This document shows, one piece after another, positions 17,292 through 25,979 of a stretch of 43,311 nucleotides of DNA. Source of the stretch: Deltaproteobacteria bacterium (GTDB taxonomy: Bacteria; Myxococcota_A; Polyangia; HGW-17; JAJRWW01); the NCBI GenBank assembly GCA_029938605.1, contig JAOZUO010000061.1, positions 1 through 43,311 on the forward strand. The letters are read 5' to 3'. The notes beneath the pieces are model-generated. The model was not told the DNA's origin. It saw only the letters and a list, made by a program, of their open reading frames with translations, and did not search any database. The position numbers and the translations under genes were made by a program. Within the stretch, counting starts at the first letter, position 1, and every line of letters begins with the position of its first letter.

Positions 17292-19112
17292 CTACTCCAC
17301 CGTGACGGATTTGGCGAGGTTGCGGGGCTGGTCTACGTCGGTGCCCTTGAAGTCGGCCACGTGGTAGGCCAGTAGCTGCAGGGGGAGCACTGTGAGCAGG
17401 GGCTGCAGGGGCGGCGAGACGTGGGGGAAGAGGAACAGGTCGTCGGCCAGCTCACCCAGACCGGTGTCGCCGCAGGTGCCCACGGCGATGACCTTTCCCT
17501 CGCGGGCGCGCACCTCGGCGAGGTTGGACATGACTTTCTCGTAGTGCGGCCCCTGCGGGGCGATGACCACCACGGGCAGGTTCTCGTCGATGAGGGCGAT
17601 GGGGCCGTGCTTCATCTCCCCGGCGGGGTAGCCCTCGGCGTGGATGTAGGAGATCTCCTTGAGCTTGAGGGCTCCCTCCAAGGCGATGGGGTAGTTGATG
17701 CCCCGGCCCAGGTACAAGCAGCTACGCGCCGTGGCGTAGCGTCGAGCGATGACGTTGAGCTGGGCGCCGTTGCTGATGACGTCGGACATCATCTGGGGCA
17801 CCAGCAGCAGCTCCTCCACGAGCTTTTTGGCATCCTCCTGGGCCAGCCCGCCGGTACGGCGACCCAGGTGAATGGCGACCAGCAGCAGCGCGGTGAGCTG
17901 GGTGGTGAAGGCCTTGGTGGAGGCCACGCCGATCTCCGGGCCGGCGTGGGTGTACAGGGCCGCGTCGGAGTGGCGCGGGATCTGCGACTCCACCACGTTG
18001 GCGATGGCCAACACCGTGGCGCCCTTCTCCTTGGCGGACTTCACGGCGGCCAGGGTGTCGGCGGTTTCGCCGGACTGGGACAGGGCGATGAGCAGATCCC
18101 CCTTGCCGATGATCGGGTCGCGGTAGCGGAACTCCGAGCCCAGGTCCACCTCCACGGGCACCCGGGCCAGCCCCTCGATGAGGAACTTGCCCACCAGGCA
18201 GGCGTGGAAAGAGGTGCCGCAGCCCAGCAAGAAGACCCGGCCGAGGGTTTTGGGGTCCACCTCGAAGCCGTCCAAGAAGGCGTCTCCCTGCTCCGGAGAG
18301 AGGCGGCCGCGCAGGGTGTCGGTGACGGCCCGGGGCTGCTCGTGGATCTCCTTGAGCATGAAGTGCTTGTAGCCCTCCTTCTCGGCGGCCACGGCGTTCC
18401 AGGTGATGTGCTGGATCTTGGGCTCCACCGGGAGGCCTTCGGCGTCGAAGATGGTGACTCCGGCGGTGGAGAGCTCCCCGAGCTGGCCGTCATCGAGAAA
18501 GATCATCTCCCGGGTGTGGCCCAGGATGGCGGGGATGTCCGAGCCCAGGAAGGCCTCGCCTTCACCCACGCCTGCGATGAGGGGCGAGCCCTGCTTGGCG
18601 AAGTAGATGCGCTCGGGGTGTGGGTCCATGAGGATGGCCAGCGCGTAGGCGCCGTCGACCCGGTCGAGGGCCTGGCGCAGGGCTGCGATGGGGTCGGGCG
18701 TCTCGGCGAGGGCCACGTCCACCAGGTGCGCCACCAGCTCGGTGTCGGTCTCGCTCTTGATCTCCCGCCCGGAGGCCGAGAGCTGGTCCCGTAGCTCCGA
18801 GTGGTTTTCGATGATGCCGTTGTGCACCACGGTCACGGCGCCGGACTTGTGCGGGTGGGCGTTGTCCACTGACGGCCGGCCGTGGGTGGCCCACCGGGTG
18901 TGCCCGATGCCCGTGGTGCCCTCCAGGGGCTCGGCGATCAGGGCTTTGGCCAGGTTCATGAGCTTGCCCTTCGCCCGGGTGATGCGTGCCGCCGCGCCGT
19001 TCATCACGGCGAGCCCGGCCGAGTCATATCCCCGGTACTCCAACCGTCGTAGACCATCCATCAGGATGTCAGACGCCTCGTTCGGTCCCACGTAGCCAAC
19101 GATTCCGCACAT
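17292..19112 (-). CDS. glmS: Glutamine-fructose-6-phosphate aminotransferase (isomerizing)
   Basis: Cytoplasmic enzyme making glucosamine-6-phosphate from fructose-6-phosphate and glutamine, the first step to UDP-GlcNAc for wall and lipopolysaccharide. The 606 residues match the usual length (609 in E. coli). The N-terminus is MCGIVGYVG, with Cys2 as the glutaminase nucleophile once Met is removed. The glutaminase domain fills about 1-240; two SIS sugar-isomerase domains follow, with GCGTSFHACLVG and SQSGETADTLAA (fructose-6-phosphate site) and the standard end LAKSVTVE. The start at 19112 is chosen because the catalytic Cys must be residue 2; the open frame runs 13 codons further. GAGG is 8 nt upstream. 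The 121-bp gap to the divergent protease gene is too short for, and shows no sign of, a glmS ribozyme. Confidence 0.97.
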   Translation of the reverse strand: MCGIVGYVGPNEASDILMDGLRRLEYRGYDSAGLAVMNGAAARITRAKGKLMNLAKALIAEPLEGTTGIGHTRWATHGRPSVDNAHPHKSGAVTVVHNGIIENHSELRDQLSASGREIKSETDTELVAHLVDVALAETPDPIAALRQALDRVDGAYALAILMDPHPERIYFAKQGSPLIAGVGEGEAFLGSDIPAILGHTREMIFLDDGQLGELSTAGVTIFDAEGLPVEPKIQHITWNAVAAEKEGYKHFMLKEIHEQPRAVTDTLRGRLSPEQGDAFLDGFEVDPKTLGRVFLLGCGTSFHACLVGKFLIEGLARVPVEVDLGSEFRYRDPIIGKGDLLIALSQSGETADTLAAVKSAKEKGATVLAIANVVESQIPRHSDAALYTHAGPEIGVASTKAFTTQLTALLLVAIHLGRRTGGLAQEDAKKLVEELLLVPQMMSDVISNGAQLNVIARRYATARSCLYLGRGINYPIALEGALKLKEISYIHAEGYPAGEMKHGPIALIDENLPVVVIAPQGPHYEKVMSNLAEVRAREGKVIAVGTCGDTGLGELADDLFLFPHVSPPLQPLLTVLPLQLLAYHVADFKGTDVDQPRNLAKSVTVE

Positions 19113-19233
19113 TCTCGTACCTCGCGCTTGCGTTCCTATTCGGACGTCCACTGTTTGCCATGACGACCCAGAAAGTCAATTCGGCTCCGATCCGGGCGCC
19201 AATGGTATGGTCCGCGCGACGAAGGAGGAACCC

Positions 19234-20610
<1,377 letters not shown>

Positions 20611-20680
20611 TCGGCCCAGTACGTGAGCTTCTTGGCTGGGGTCCGTCTGGACCGGCAGCTCTCTGGGCCGAGCTATTTTT
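20611..20680 (+). terminator. Terminator-like hairpin after the protease gene
   Basis: TCGGCCCAG (20611-20619) pairs perfectly with CTGGGCCGA (20663-20671) and is followed by GCTATTTTTCG. The 43-nt loop contains its own GGTCC/GGACC stem. It begins directly after the TGA of the protease gene. Confidence 0.5.
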
Positions 20681-20759
20681 CGATTCCGGGAACATTTTTG
20701 AAGTTGGGGACACCAATGTCTATCTCCTTGAGGACCACGATGCTGCTGGGAGGGAGCAA

Positions 20760-22565
20760 ATGGACCCGACTCAGATTTCTACCTCGGATTCCCATGGGCG
20801 TTCCGGTGCCGAGGCCCAACCGGCGGGCAAGACCGCCCGCCGTGGCTCTTTCGACTCGGAATTGACCGAGGGTGAGCTTGCTCTGGTTGAACGAAGGGAT
20901 GGCACCAGGGCAGTGGAGATCGTTGCGCGGTATCGGGAGTCTCCGCGGCAGATCCTCCACTATCCCTGTTCACTCCCTGGTTGGCTCGGCGGTGCGAAGC
21001 GCAAGGGGGTTCTTGCTTTGGGAATCCTCCTGTTGGGTATCGGCATTGCTGGTGTGGGTGTCACGTCGGTCGTCATGGAGGTCTGGAGCGCCAAGAGGCA
21101 GACTTCACGACAGAAACGGATCCGCGCCATCGTCGTGGATGCCAGGCTGTCTCGTCAGTTCATTCCGAAGATCCGCACGGACGACCGTCGCGTCTTGGGC
21201 GGGGCTGCGGGATTCGCCCTGGGTTTCTTCCTGACCGCCGTTGGCGCTGTTCGTTTGAGTGATCTCCTGAGGCGGCATTCGTACACATTGGGTGAACCAC
21301 CGCACAGCACGTTTCCGATGGCGGCGAATTGTCTCCCCGCCGGGGTAGAACAGTTTTCAATCGTGCGGATCGCATCCGCCTCTAGGAGTTCGAAAAAGAG
21401 TGGTGATCGCCGAGCCGACTATCATTTAAACCTGGTTTCCGAAATGGAGGGAACCCTGGAAACCGCGGACGGGCCGCGAGTCTCCATCGCCGAGGCCATT
21501 GAGGGCGGTCTTGCCTCATCCTCGGAGACGGCGCTGGGGATTTACGAAGTTCCCATCGTGGTCGGTCTCCGAGCGAGGCTCGTTTTTGGTGACGCTGATT
21601 TTTTGATCCGGTCAGTGCCGGCGGCCGTGGCTGTTGGAAGGGGGACCTGCTCGGCCAACGCGGTTTGCGAGGGGGTGTCGTCTGGAGCCGCTGCGATTCG
21701 GGACCAGTTCCTCTCCCGAGTGCTTCCTCGACAGCGCTCCATGCGGATATCCCTCGAGGCGGCGGCTGCGGCGGCTACCCATATTGTCCGGATGAAGGAG
21801 CATCTGGAGGCCATTGTCGCCCTCGAAGGGGTGGACAGCCTGGAGCAGGCCGCAGTGGATCTGGTACAGCGTAAGCGATTGCCGCGGGTCTTCTTTGAGC
21901 GCATGGAGGCCGCGCTTGCCGAGTACGACCAATATATCGCAATGGTCATCGAACGAGCGCCTCTCGAGGTGACCTGCCAGGCGGGGTGCAACGCCTGCTG
22001 TCACGGAGCACCGACGGGGGTGCGTGCCTGTGAGATCCTTGTCTTGTATCGTCGGGTTCGACGATTCGGAGACTTCAGGGACCTGCACAACCGCGCGGTT
22101 CTGCTGTCGGATCAGCTGATGGAGGATCTGCGCAGTGTCTCTCCACGCTCCACGATTACGGTCCTGACTGACAGTAAAGCGTTCCGGCGGGCCTATCTCA
22201 AGTATATGCGGCGGCGCAATCCTTGCGTCTTTGTCGACCCGACAAGTGGCCTGTGCAGAGTCTATGACGTGAGACCCATCTCCTGTCGCATGCACTTGAG
22301 CCTCAGCACTCCCCAGTGGTGCTGGGCTGACAGTGTCATGTCTAAAAAGGCGGTCACGCCCAATCTGGCGCCTCCGCCGGTGATTACTGATCTGCTTGAT
22401 CGAATCGACGAAGGCTTGGGCCTTACGTCCGTGAATCGTATTCTGCTTCCCGGTCTCACGGATCTGGGTGGACGTGTTCTTGAAGGCAAGCCCCTTCGCA
22501 CAACAAGCAGGGCCACGCGACGGACCCAGCCCCGTCGTCGGCGTCGCCGAAGACCCCGGCGCTGA
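20760..22565 (+). CDS. Membrane protein fused to a YkgJ-type cysteine-cluster domain
   Basis: A 601-residue protein not recognised as a whole. Residues 1-80 are polar, two membrane segments lie at about 83-106 and 145-166, residues 170-400 are a soluble region with an E3-ligase-like size but no motif I can name, and 400-520 carries the YkgJ (UPF0153) pattern: C-x3-C-x2-CC (CQAGCNACCHG near 405-413), then CVFVD, CRVYDVRPISC (near 490-508). Such cysteines bind a metal or Fe-S centre in relatives, whose function is uncertain. YkgJ proteins are usually 100-250 residues and soluble, so the membrane half is unusual. The C-terminus is extremely basic (RRTQPRRRRRRRPRR). GGGAGGGAG stands right before the ATG. 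Codon use is less GC-biased than that of its neighbours. Confidence 0.65.
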   Translation: MDPTQISTSDSHGRSGAEAQPAGKTARRGSFDSELTEGELALVERRDGTRAVEIVARYRESPRQILHYPCSLPGWLGGAKRKGVLALGILLLGIGIAGVGVTSVVMEVWSAKRQTSRQKRIRAIVVDARLSRQFIPKIRTDDRRVLGGAAGFALGFFLTAVGAVRLSDLLRRHSYTLGEPPHSTFPMAANCLPAGVEQFSIVRIASASRSSKKSGDRRADYHLNLVSEMEGTLETADGPRVSIAEAIEGGLASSSETALGIYEVPIVVGLRARLVFGDADFLIRSVPAAVAVGRGTCSANAVCEGVSSGAAAIRDQFLSRVLPRQRSMRISLEAAAAAATHIVRMKEHLEAIVALEGVDSLEQAAVDLVQRKRLPRVFFERMEAALAEYDQYIAMVIERAPLEVTCQAGCNACCHGAPTGVRACEILVLYRRVRRFGDFRDLHNRAVLLSDQLMEDLRSVSPRSTITVLTDSKAFRRAYLKYMRRRNPCVFVDPTSGLCRVYDVRPISCRMHLSLSTPQWCWADSVMSKKAVTPNLAPPPVITDLLDRIDEGLGLTSVNRILLPGLTDLGGRVLEGKPLRTTSRATRRTQPRRRRRRRPRR

Positions 22566-22636
22566 AATCAAGACGGTTGCGGAGCGCTCGGCTCCCGGTG
22601 AGCGAGCTTTTTCCCTTGCGGGATTTGGAAGGAGTG

Positions 22637-22831
22637 AGCTCACGCGTCCTTCGCGGGCGTGGACCCCTCGCAAGGTCGCGGCCGCTCGGGCAGTGCCCGC
22701 CTTCTTTGAAAATAAAATTTCCGACACGCCCCAACGTGGGCGGTTTTACCCAACGTTAGTACCCGCGACCCACGCTCGACGTCGGGACCTTGTGCCCCGC
22801 GGACCCCTCGATGATCTGCACCCCTGGTAGG
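22637..22831. repeat. ~195-bp diverged direct repeat, left copy
   Basis: Same order of blocks as 23500-23697: GGCGTGGACC, AGGTCGCGG, CCTTCTTT, ACGTGGGC, CCCAACG, CGCGACCCACGCTCGACG, CGGGACCTTGT, CCCCTCGATGAT or close, CCTGGTAGG. The two copies differ by scattered substitutions and small indels, and neither keeps a shared open frame. Confidence 0.65.
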
Positions 22832-22865
22832 GGGCGCAGACCCAATAGGGGACTTATCCAAGGGC

Positions 22866-23070
22866 CGCGCTGACTGAATCGTTGAGATTTGCGCCGAAGG
22901 CGCTTTGCCGCTGGTGCAAAAACTTCATCCCAGCGCCCTGTAGCCAATACGCACCGGAAGCGGAGCATCGCGTTGATGGCCCTCTCGAACCATGGCATGC
23001 CTGCTTTCGGCAGTGCTTGGATGACCCTTTTGTGCCAACACTCGGCGATGCAGATTTTCGTCGGGGCGCT
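22866..23070 (-). pseudogene. Possible ISKra4-like transposase C-terminal remnant
   Basis: On the minus strand a stretch reads WHKRVIQALPKAGMPWF, then INAMLRFRCVLATGRWDEV. The order (short helix, K-x-G-M-x-W, then a helix with a-x-Lx-LR and a closing RWD) resembles the end of ISKra4-family transposases, where a GMRW...A...L-LR...W pattern closes the protein. The rest of a transposase is missing and no terminal repeats were found. Weak call, by memory of the family only. Confidence 0.3.
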
Positions 23071-23144
23071 CGAGCGCCAGGCCAAGTGAGCTGGGGCCCT
23101 TTCGATGCCTCGAAAAAGAGGTTCGCCCGGCACTTGGCCTTCAA

Positions 23145-23463
23145 AGCGGTCACATCCACAGGACTTCGTTTTCAAGTGAGGTGCTTATGACCGGGTTGTG
23201 GGGCGAAATGGCCAATACCGGGGGACTTGGCGGGTCCAAGTATCCCCATGGTTGCCGTTCGGGCCCCCAAAGCGGTCACATCCACAGGACTTCGTTTTCA
23301 AGTGAGGTGCTTATGACCGGGTTGTGGGTTGAAATGGCCAATACCGGGGGACTTGGCGGGTCCAAGTGTTCCCATGGTTGCCGTTCGGGCCCCCCCAAGC
23401 GGTCACATCCACAGGACTTCGTTTTCAAGTGAGGGGGGGGCCGGGTTGTTGGGTGCAACGGCC
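23145..23463. repeat. 126-127-bp tandem repeat, two full and one partial copy
   Basis: Units begin AGCGGTCACATCCACAGG at 23145, 23271 and 23398. The first two are nearly identical over their length, with GACCGGGTTGTGG, AATGGCCAATACCGGGGG and CCATGGTTGCCGTTCGGG as internal landmarks; the third loses identity after about 40 bp where a run of G replaces TGCTTAT. No long open frame is conserved across the units. Confidence 0.85.
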
Positions 23464-23499
23464 ATGCTTCTAATTTCCCTAATGGGACGTGGTAGGCGT

Positions 23500-23697
23500 T
23501 GGCACACGCCTTGGGCTGGCGTGGACCACTGGCGAGGTCGCGGACGCCCGGGCGTGCTCACCTTCTTTCTGATCGACAGAAAACCTGGCGTTGCCCATAC
23601 GTGGGCAGTTTCACCCAACGCTCGTGTCCGCGACCCACGCTCGACGCCGGGACCTTGTACCCCGCGGTACCCTCGATGATTTGCAGCCCTGGTAGGC
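23500..23697. repeat. ~195-bp diverged direct repeat, right copy
   Basis: Partner of 22637-22831 in the same orientation, about 670 bp apart. It ends about 100 bp before the thiolase gene, so that gene's promoter may lie in or right after it. Confidence 0.65.
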
Positions 23698-23794
23698 GCT
23701 CCGTTGCGCCCCGGGGGTTGATCCACTATGCTGCGCAGTACCGCGAATTAGACTCGGGCGTGAGCCCGTGTTCCTTAGCAAGGAGACCCGCAAT

Positions 23795-24982
23795 ATGGAC
23801 CGCAAACCCATCGCAATCCTCGGGGCCGCCCGCACGGCCATTGGCACCTTTGGCGGCATGTTCAAGACCACCCCCGCCAATGAGCTTGGGGTCGTGGCGG
23901 CCAAGGCGGCCATGGAGCGGGCCGGCGTGGCGCCCGACGTCCTGGGGGACGTCATCGTGGGCCACTGCATGATGCGCTCGGACGAGATCAATATCGCCCG
24001 GGTGATCTCCCTGAAGGCCGGCGTCCCGGTGGAGGTGCCCGCCATGACCATTCAGCGCCAGTGCGCCTCGGGCATGCAGTCCATCGTCTCGGGCATGCAG
24101 CAGATCTGGTTGGGGGAGCACGACGTGGTGTTGGCGGGCGGGGCGGAGAACATGACCCGGGTGCCCTACGCGCTCAAGGACTACCGTTACGGTGGGCGCA
24201 TGGGAAACGGCGAGATCACCGACGCGCTCACCGAGGGGCTGACCGATCCCATCGAGCACTACCACATGGGCATGACCGCCGAGAACCTCGCGGCCGAGTT
24301 CAACATCAGCCGCGCCGATCAGGACGAGCTGGCCCTCACGTCCCAGACCCGGGCCCTGGCTGCCATTGAGGGCGGCAAATTCACCGAGGAGATTGTCCCG
24401 GTGGAGGTGGTGACCCGGCGGGGGAAGCCGCCGACGGTGTGTGACACGGACGAACATCCGCGCAAGGGTGCCACCCTCGAGGCGCTGGCCAAGCTGCGGC
24501 CGGCATTCAAAAAGGACGGAACGGTCACCGCAGGCAACGCTTCGGGCATCAACGACGGCGCGGCCATGGTGGTCATCGCTTCGGCGGACTACGTGGAAAA
24601 GAGCGGCAAGACTCCCCTGGCGTGGATCCTGGATCACCAGGTGGCGGGCGTGGAGCCCGAGCGCATGGGGTTCGGGCCGGTGCCGGCGGTGCGGAAGCTT
24701 CTCGAGCGAAACGGGTTGACCCTGGACGACATCGACCTGATGGAGCTCAACGAGGCCTTCGCCGCCCAGTATCTCGCCTGTGAAAGGGCGCTCGGGCTCA
24801 ACCGGGAGATCACCAACGTGCTCGGCAGCGGCATCGCCCTGGGCCACCCGGTGGGGGCCACCGGAGCCCGGATCACGATCACCCTGGTGCATGAGATGCG
24901 TCGCCGGGGCGCCAAGCGGGGAATCGCTACCCTGTGTGTGGGCGGAGGCATGGGCAAGGCGCTGCTCGTGGAGTTGCCCTAG
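23795..24982 (+). CDS. Acetyl-CoA C-acetyltransferase (thiolase)
   Basis: Condenses two acetyl-CoA to acetoacetyl-CoA or runs the reverse, cytoplasmic. Length 395 is normal for biosynthetic thiolases. All active residues are visible: the acyl-accepting Cys90 in QRQCASGMQ, His351 in [10 protein letters not shown] and the proton-shuttling Cys381 in [11 protein letters not shown]. The mid-region has [10 protein letters not shown] and [10 protein letters not shown], also standard. AAGGAG precedes the ATG at 23795; an upstream ATG at 23768 would add nine residues and overlap this site, so it is rejected. The next gene, YbjQ-type, starts 12 nt after the stop. With no neighbouring HMG-CoA, PHB or beta-oxidation genes the pathway (ketone, polyhydroxybutyrate or mevalonate) cannot be fixed. 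Confidence 0.95.
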   Translation: MDRKPIAILGAARTAIGTFGGMFKTTPANELGVVAAKAAMERAGVAPDVLGDVIVGHCMMRSDEINIARVISLKAGVPVEVPAMTIQRQCASGMQSIVSGMQQIWLGEHDVVLAGGAENMTRVPYALKDYRYGGRMGNGEITDALTEGLTDPIEHYHMGMTAENLAAEFNISRADQDELALTSQTRALAAIEGGKFTEEIVPVEVVTRRGKPPTVCDTDEHPRKGATLEALAKLRPAFKKDGTVTAGNASGINDGAAMVVIASADYVEKSGKTPLAWILDHQVAGVEPERMGFGPVPAVRKLLERNGLTLDDIDLMELNEAFAAQYLACERALGLNREITNVLGSGIALGHPVGATGARITITLVHEMRRRGAKRGIATLCVGGGMGKALLVELP

Positions 24983-24994
24983 CAAGGAGGGTGT

Positions 24995-25330
24995 ATGGCA
25001 AGGGATCGCATGATCGTCGTTACTACGGAGACGGTGTCTGGCCACCGGATCGTAGAGGTCCTGGGCCTCGCCCGGGGCAACACGATTCGGGCGCGCCACC
25101 TGGGGCGGGACATCATGGCCGGGCTCAAGTCCATGGTGGGCGGGGAGATCAAGAGCTACACCGAGCTGCTCACCAAGGCCCGGGAGGAGGCTCTGGCGCG
25201 CATGCTCGAGGAGGCCGAAGACATGGGCGCCAACGCCGTGGTCAACCTCCGTTTCACCACCTCGTCGGTCATGCAGGGCGCCGCGGAGCTGTTCGCCTAT
25301 GGCACCGCGGTGCGCATGGAGCCCGAGTAG
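24995..25330 (+). CDS. YbjQ/UPF0145 family protein
   Basis: Small cytoplasmic protein of 111 residues. It shows the family landmarks in order: VTTETVSGHRIVEVLGLARGNTI at the start, RDIMAGLKSMVGGEI and YTELLTKAREEAL, then GANAVVNLRF and the end LFAYGTAVR. The YbjQ fold is a pentameric beta ring; a function in metal binding was suggested by family name but is not established. AAGGAGG is six nt upstream. It sits between thiolase and a second, membrane-anchored relative, surely in one operon. Confidence 0.9.
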   Translation: MARDRMIVVTTETVSGHRIVEVLGLARGNTIRARHLGRDIMAGLKSMVGGEIKSYTELLTKAREEALARMLEEAEDMGANAVVNLRFTTSSVMQGAAELFAYGTAVRMEPE

Positions 25331-25342
25331 AGCGAGGGTTCC

Positions 25343-25795
25343 GTGCATGAGATCGTCCTCATTCTGGCCAGTGTGATGTTCGGGATCCCCTTTGGGATCT
25401 TTGTGCTCGTGGCGGTGCAGGGCGGGCTTCGCGACGGAAGGCGCCGCCGGTTCGTCGCCCGGGAGTTGGCGCGGTCCGACGTGCTGCTGGTCAACACCAA
25501 GGGGCTCCTGACCGCGGACCCGTCCCACCCGCCCCAGGTCCTGTCGGCCACGGTGGTGCGCTGCCTGGACGATTCCCGCCACGCCATGGCCATCTTCCGG
25601 ACCAAGCTCGGCGGTGAGGTGCGCACCATGACCCGGTTAACGCTGCTGGCGAGGGACGAGGTCACCATGCGCCTCAAAGAGCTGGCGCGGGCTTCGGGCT
25701 ATGACGCCGTTGTGAACATCCGCTACGAGACCAGCCAGGTTTTGGCTACGTCCGTTGAGATCTTTGCCTACGGCACGGGTATCGTTCGTCTCTGA
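25343..25795 (+). CDS. Membrane-anchored YbjQ-like protein
   Basis: A 150-residue protein with one N-terminal membrane segment (about 4-26, VLILASVMFGIPFGIFVLVAV), a basic stop-transfer stretch (RDGRRRRF) and a YbjQ-like domain. The latter has LLVNTKGLL, LKELARASGYDAVVNIRYET and the ending VEIFAYGTGIVRL, matching the small gene upstream (GANAVVNLRF...LFAYGTAVR). The first half of the YbjQ domain is diverged. Start is GTG at 25343 with a GAGGG site; it follows the first YbjQ gene by 12 nt. The pair probably forms hetero-oligomers at the membrane; that is inference. Confidence 0.75.
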   Translation: MHEIVLILASVMFGIPFGIFVLVAVQGGLRDGRRRRFVARELARSDVLLVNTKGLLTADPSHPPQVLSATVVRCLDDSRHAMAIFRTKLGGEVRTMTRLTLLARDEVTMRLKELARASGYDAVVNIRYETSQVLATSVEIFAYGTGIVRL

Positions 25796-25796
25796 A

Positions 25797-25829
25797 GATC
25801 TTGTTCTTCTATGAGGATCTCGTTCTTCT
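25797..25829. repeat. 14-bp direct repeat after the YbjQ pair
   Basis: GATCTTGTTCTTCT (25797-25810) and GATCTCGTTCTTCT (25816-25829) differ at one position. They lie in a 184-bp gap just after the YbjQ-like stop. No function is evident. Confidence 0.4.
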
Positions 25830-25979
25830 CTTGCATAACCGAAGACCAGAGTCATATTGAAATCCGTTGCCGTGGCCGCGCTATCGCGTTAAGCTTCATT
25901 CATCCCCACTAGTGGCTTCGGTCGTTTTACAGGGAATCTATACCCCGGGGGGAAGCGCTTTCCCCTCACCAAGAAGACC

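Larger units (their letters stand above)
22566..23794. other. Gene-poor, repeat-rich 1.2-kb region
   Basis: Between the YkgJ-type gene and the thiolase gene I see no convincing intact gene. Several overlapping frames of 60-140 codons exist on both strands, none with a good start site plus typical codon use. The stretch is made of two diverged direct repeats at its ends, a probable transposase remnant, and three 126-127-bp tandem repeats. It reads as a decayed insertion site. Confidence 0.6.

Noticed and set aside
17421..18794. 457-codon plus-strand frame opposite glmS
   Set aside because: Antisense of a complete glmS with all catalytic motifs.
19113..19233. glmS ribozyme in the glmS leader
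   Set aside because: The leader is only about 120 bp shared with a divergent gene and no ribozyme core was recognised; known examples are mostly in Gram-positives.
22882..23190. 102-codon plus-strand frame in the repeat-rich region
   Set aside because: No ribosome site, overlaps the better transposase-like minus-strand reading and runs into the tandem repeat.
23726..25582. 618-codon minus-strand frame opposite thiolase and YbjQ
   Set aside because: His/Gly/Val-rich shadow of three motif-bearing genes.
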